From: Nitrospirota bacterium | GTDB taxonomy: Bacteria; Nitrospirota; 9FT-COMBO-42-15; HDB-SIOI813 | Direction of reading: 5' to 3' | DNA length: 9,286 nucleotides | Assembly (NCBI GenBank): GCA_023248365.1 | Contig: JAHFER010000019.1 | Location: 1 to 9,286 of the forward strand | Shown: one piece after another, positions 6,180 through 9,286 of the stretch | Layout of the letters: the number at the start of each line of letters is the position of its first letter | Numbering within the stretch: position 1 is the first letter of the stretch | Notes under the pieces: model-generated | The model's database searches: none | Seen by the model: the letters and a program-made list of their open reading frames with translations, nothing else | Told to the model about the DNA's origin: nothing | Position numbers and translations under genes: made by a program

Positions 6180-6485
6180 TTACGCGCCTTTTGTCTCTTC
6201 TATTCTCTTTATGCGATTAGTTAACTCCTGAACATTCTTTTCAAGGGCTTCTATATCTTTTCTATTAGGCAGATTCAATTTCTCAAGGGTCTTTTGGACA
6301 ATCGCACCAACCTTTTTATCAATCTCTTCGGTCCCCTTTTCTGCCTTCTCCATTACTTCTTTAATCAATTTAGCCCCGTCACTCTGGTTCAGTTCACCTT
6401 TTTTTACGAGGTCTTCAACCAATTCCTTTGCCTTCTCCTGTGCACCGAGTCCGGCTAATAATGCCTTACGAACAATGTCAAACAT
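6180..6485 (-). CDS. Small phasin-like helical protein (COG3937-type)
   Basis: This 101-residue protein has no signal peptide or membrane segment. It opens with an amphipathic, mildly hydrophobic helix (FDIVRKALLAGLGAQEKA, 2-19), continues with ELVEDLVKKGELNQSDGAKL, and ends in a charged coiled-coil-like helix (about 76-97, KDIEALEKNVQELTNRIKRI). This matches the small proteins annotated as phasin family or polyhydroxyalkanoate granule-associated (PhaF/PhaI-like). Phasins coat polyester granules, but no PHA synthesis gene is in view, and many members of this short group have no proven link to granules. The ATG (6485-6483) overlaps the alaS stop by 8 nt. Its Shine-Dalgarno AAAGGGGG (6498-6491) is 5 nt upstream inside alaS, so co-translation with alaS is likely. 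Family call fairly sure, role unknown. Confidence 0.75.
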   Translation of the reverse strand: MFDIVRKALLAGLGAQEKAKELVEDLVKKGELNQSDGAKLIKEVMEKAEKGTEEIDKKVGAIVQKTLEKLNLPNRKDIEALEKNVQELTNRIKRIEETKGA

Positions 6486-9126
6486 AACTGCCCCCTTTCT
6501 GTGTTCTCACTATACCCTCAACCACCTCAAACACCTTATTCATCGCCTCTGATAAAGCCTCTGGCCGCTTGCCGCCTGCCTGGGCCATGTCGGCTCTGCC
6601 TCCACCTCGGCCGTCTACGAGCACGGCTACATCTTTTATTATCTCCCTTGCATCAAACTTAGAAGCAAGGTCCTTAGTGACCATAATTATGATTGACGCC
6701 TTCTCATCCTTCTCTGTCCCAACTGCAACAATGCCTGAGTTTATTTTAGAACGGAGGGATTCTGCAAAATTTCTGAGTTCTTCTGCGGTCATTGGATCTG
6801 TCTTCTTTGAAATCACCTTTACACCATTTATCTCACAAATCTCAGAGGAAATCTCCTTTGTCTTTGATGCGTTCAGTTGCCCCTTAAGACGTTCTATCTC
6901 CTTATCCTGCTCTTTTAACTGTGATACTAATTTCTCTGCCCTGCTCCTGACTTCGTTATGTTTTGCCTTTAATATATCGCCGACCTCTGCTACGGTTTTA
7001 TCTGACTCAGTAAGGTATTTTAGAGATGCCTCTCCTGTCAATGCCTCTATCCTCCTGACACCGGAGGCAATACTGCTCTCTGCTGAAATCTTTACAACTC
7101 CAATATCACCAGTGGCTTTACAGTGAGTTCCCCCGCACAGTTCTTTACTAAAATCGGGCACCTGCACCACCCTGACCTTGTCTCCATACTTCTCGCCAAA
7201 CAGCGCCATAGCGCCGGTCTTAAGTGCCTGTGAAACATCCATCACGTCTGTGACAACCTGGATATTCTCCCTTATCTTTTCATTCACCAGATCTTCAATC
7301 CTCTCAATCTCAATATCTGAAAGTGGTTTAAAATGTATGAAGTCAAAGCGCAGTCTGTCCGGCGATACATGAGAGCCTGCCTGCTTGACATGCTCACCTA
7401 TTACCTGTCTTAATGCCGCATGTAGCATATGAGTGGCCGTATGGCTCCTTGCTGTTGCCTGACGGGAGGCCCTGCTGACCTTTAAAATCCACTCCTCACC
7501 TGTACTGACAGAGCCTGAAGTAATACGGGCTTTATTAATAATAATATCAAGCGGCTTAATGGTATCTATAATATCCATACCGCCTCCGGGACCTATTCCA
7601 ATCCCCTTATCACCAACCTGACCTCCTGACTCTCCATAAAATGGGGTGGAATCAAAAACCACTTCAACCTCATCACCCGCCCCGGCGCTGCTCACGATAT
7701 TGCCGTCTTTTATTATGGCAAGTACCTTTCCACTATGTTCCAGGCGCTCATAGCCGACAAACCTGGTAGAAACAGTGGATTTCAGAGTCTTATATACAGG
7801 CTTTATCTTCTCTTCACCAAGCCCTGCACGTCTGGCACGGTCTCTCTGTTCCTCCATTGCAGTATTATAACCGGCCTCGTCTAATGTCAGATTATGCTCT
7901 CTTGCTATATCTGTTGTAAGGTCCAGCGGAAATCCATACGTATCATATAACTTGAAGAGTTCTTCGCCTGGTAAAATACCTTCTCCCTTTTCTTTAACAC
8001 GTGTTATCAGGTCATCGAGGATCTTCATGCCCTGCTCAAGCGTATGAATAAAGCCCTCTTCCTCTCTCCTTGTAATGGCAGATATAATCTCACTGCTTGC
8101 ATTGAGTTCCGGATATGCACCCTTCATATACTCCACAACATAGCCAATACCCTTGTATAAGAAGGACTCCTGCAAACCTGCAAGCCTCCCGTGCCTGCTT
8201 GCCCTGCGTATTATTCGCCTGAGAACATATCCCCTTCCTTCATTGGAAGGTATCACACCATCGCTGATAAGGAATGTAATTGCCCTCAGATGATCTGCAA
8301 TTACCCGCAGGGATGTTCCATGTTCAGAATTATATGGCACACCAAAATCGCCGGATAATGACTTTATAATTGGTCCAAAAATATCAGAGTCATAATTACT
8401 CTTCACACCCTGGGCAACGGCTGTAACACGTTCAAGGCCCATACCTGTATCAATAGATGGTTTTGGAAGAGGTATAAGTTCTCCATTGGTCTTTCTGTCA
8501 TACTGCATAAATACAAGGTTCCATAACTCAAGATACCTGTCACAATCACAGCCAATAGCACACTCCGGCCTGCCGCACCCAACATCAGGTCCCTGATCTA
8601 TCAGTATTTCAGAACATGGCCCGCACGGCCCTGTATCACCCATCTGCCAGAAGTTATCCTTTTCACCGAGGCGCACGATCCTTTTTGTTGGTATACCAAT
8701 CATCTTCTCCCATAAATCATAAGCCTCGTCATCCTTTTTATACACTGACACATAGAGTTTGTCTGTCGGCAACCGCAGAACCTTTGTGAGAAAATCCCAG
8801 GCCATCTCTATCGCATCTTTTTTAAAATAATCTCCAAAGGAAAAATTGCCGAGCATCTCGAAGAATGTATGGTGCCTTGCTGTATATCCAACATTCTCAA
8901 GGTCATTGTGCTTCCCCCCTGCCCTGAGACACTTCTGTATTGAGACTGCGCGTTTGTAACTCCTGTTCTCTTCACCGGTAAACACGCGTTTGAACTGAAC
9001 CATACCGGCGTTAGTAAAAAGGAGCGTGGGGTCGTCCTGGGGTATGAGGGAGGAACTCGGTACTATTACATGCCCCTTGCCTGCAAAATACTCAAAGAAA
9101 AGTTTCCTTATATCGTCAGACGTCAT
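6478..9126 (-). CDS. alaS: Alanyl-tRNA synthetase
   Basis: This enzyme charges tRNA-Ala with alanine and clears mischarged Ser/Gly. From the ATG at 9126 it has 882 residues, a normal full length. Domains: class II catalytic core (about 1-240, with RHHTFFEMLGNFSFGDYF at 84-101 and GMGLER at 228-233), tRNA-recognition region (about 241-450, GRGYVLRR at 297-304), editing domain with zinc ligands H562/H566 (SHTATH) and C664/H668 (CGGTH), a coiled coil (about 715-755), and C-Ala with a DGRGGGRADMAQAGG signature (about 838-852). A Cys-rich insertion (C184, C189, C193, C195) in the core is common in bacterial AlaRS. The start is ambiguous: an in-frame TTG at 9138 would add four residues. AAGGGAG (about 9146-9140) is only 1 nt from TTG but 13 nt from ATG; alignment to E. 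coli AlaRS from memory favours ATG. It overlaps recX upstream and the phasin-like gene downstream. Confidence 0.97.
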   Translation of the reverse strand: MTSDDIRKLFFEYFAGKGHVIVPSSSLIPQDDPTLLFTNAGMVQFKRVFTGEENRSYKRAVSIQKCLRAGGKHNDLENVGYTARHHTFFEMLGNFSFGDYFKKDAIEMAWDFLTKVLRLPTDKLYVSVYKKDDEAYDLWEKMIGIPTKRIVRLGEKDNFWQMGDTGPCGPCSEILIDQGPDVGCGRPECAIGCDCDRYLELWNLVFMQYDRKTNGELIPLPKPSIDTGMGLERVTAVAQGVKSNYDSDIFGPIIKSLSGDFGVPYNSEHGTSLRVIADHLRAITFLISDGVIPSNEGRGYVLRRIIRRASRHGRLAGLQESFLYKGIGYVVEYMKGAYPELNASSEIISAITRREEEGFIHTLEQGMKILDDLITRVKEKGEGILPGEELFKLYDTYGFPLDLTTDIAREHNLTLDEAGYNTAMEEQRDRARRAGLGEEKIKPVYKTLKSTVSTRFVGYERLEHSGKVLAIIKDGNIVSSAGAGDEVEVVFDSTPFYGESGGQVGDKGIGIGPGGGMDIIDTIKPLDIIINKARITSGSVSTGEEWILKVSRASRQATARSHTATHMLHAALRQVIGEHVKQAGSHVSPDRLRFDFIHFKPLSDIEIERIEDLVNEKIRENIQVVTDVMDVSQALKTGAMALFGEKYGDKVRVVQVPDFSKELCGGTHCKATGDIGVVKISAESSIASGVRRIEALTGEASLKYLTESDKTVAEVGDILKAKHNEVRSRAEKLVSQLKEQDKEIERLKGQLNASKTKEISSEICEINGVKVISKKTDPMTAEELRNFAESLRSKINSGIVAVGTEKDEKASIIIMVTKDLASKFDAREIIKDVAVLVDGRGGGRADMAQAGGKRPEALSEAMNKVFEVVEGIVRTQKGGSYV
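6491..6498 (-). promoter_or_regulatory. Shine-Dalgarno site of the phasin-like gene inside alaS
   Basis: On the minus strand AAAGGGGG lies 5 nt before the ATG at 6485. It sits within the last codons of alaS (KGGSYV), which decides the start and supports translational coupling of the two genes. Confidence 0.7.
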
Positions 9127-9286
9127 TCTCTTTTTCAATCTCCCTTATTGTGTCACCAATAATATCATAGGAAAAACCCCTTCGTCTAAGATAATCTGAC
9201 AGCCTCTTTATTTCTTTTAATCTGGCCTCTGCCATCTTCCCCTTTTCCTTTCCACCTGATAACAGAGTGCCAAAACGGGGATGAAT
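9116..9286 (-). CDS. recX: RecX regulatory protein, C-terminal end (partial)
   Basis: This open frame runs from the right edge (5' part missing) to a TGA at 9118-9116 and gives the last 56 residues. The segment KEIKRLSDYLRRRGFSYDII resembles the last three-helix repeat of RecX, whose usual core is a run of basic residues, then a hydrophobic helix, R-R-G-F-S and D-x-I. RecX binds RecA filaments and limits RecA activity. The gene order agrees: recA-recX-alaS is a familiar arrangement, so recA may lie just beyond the edge. The reading frame ends inside alaS, overlapping it by 11 nt (ATG start) or 23 nt (TTG start). The match is short and made by eye. Confidence 0.7.
   Translation of the reverse strand: MHPRFGTLLSGGKEKGKMAEARLKEIKRLSDYLRRRGFSYDIIGDTIREIEKENDV

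Noticed and set aside
6569..7126. 185-codon plus-strand frame opposite alaS
   Set aside because: It is antisense to conserved parts of alaS, with Ser/Leu/Ile-rich shadow-type composition and no ribosome binding site or domain.
7041..7145. Damaged alaS editing or catalytic site
   Set aside because: All expected zinc ligands (two His, then Cys and His) and core motifs are present and the frame is open throughout.

Overview
The window has about 40% G+C (estimated by eye) and reads as a compact bacterial chromosome segment of housekeeping genes. It has no tRNA, rRNA, CRISPR array, transposase or phage gene that I can see. The gene set suggests a Gram-negative anaerobe or microaerophile of the Nitrospirota or former Deltaproteobacteria. 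The hints are a cobalamin methyltransferase without the AdoMet reactivation domain, a recX-alaS-...-ruvX-mltG cluster, a COG3937-type phasin-like protein, and intergenic repeats of kinds I remember from such genomes. This placement is an inference of low to moderate confidence.

Left half, plus strand (1-4372). The 3' part of a MetH-like methyltransferase (pterin-binding, cap and B12-binding domains) enters from the left edge. It is followed by an exported TlpA/ResA-type thioredoxin, a Met/His-rich exported Spy/CpxP-like protein with a very strong ribosome binding site, and a full-length UbiB/ABC1 atypical kinase with a C-terminal membrane hairpin. Spacing is short (21, 55 and 40 nt), but the three envelope-related genes are not an obvious single pathway.

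Middle (4373-4561). The plus- and minus-strand genes converge on a 127-bp imperfect palindrome with about 20-bp terminal inverted repeats, followed by one more copy of the terminal motif. It probably also works as a bidirectional terminator.

Right half, minus strand, read from 9286 down to 4562. The 3' end of recX overlaps alaS, which overlaps a small phasin-like gene by 8 nt. After a 165-nt gap come ruvX and, 1 nt beyond it, mltG (TTG start). The gap holds a second, different palindromic repeat plus a fourth copy of the first repeat's terminal motif. recX-alaS and alaS-ruvX-mltG neighbourhoods are familiar in bacteria; here the phasin-like gene and the repeat sit between alaS and ruvX.

I found no clearly new multi-gene system. 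The least explained material is the pair of intergenic palindromes that share a terminal motif, and the small phasin-like gene coupled to alaS.
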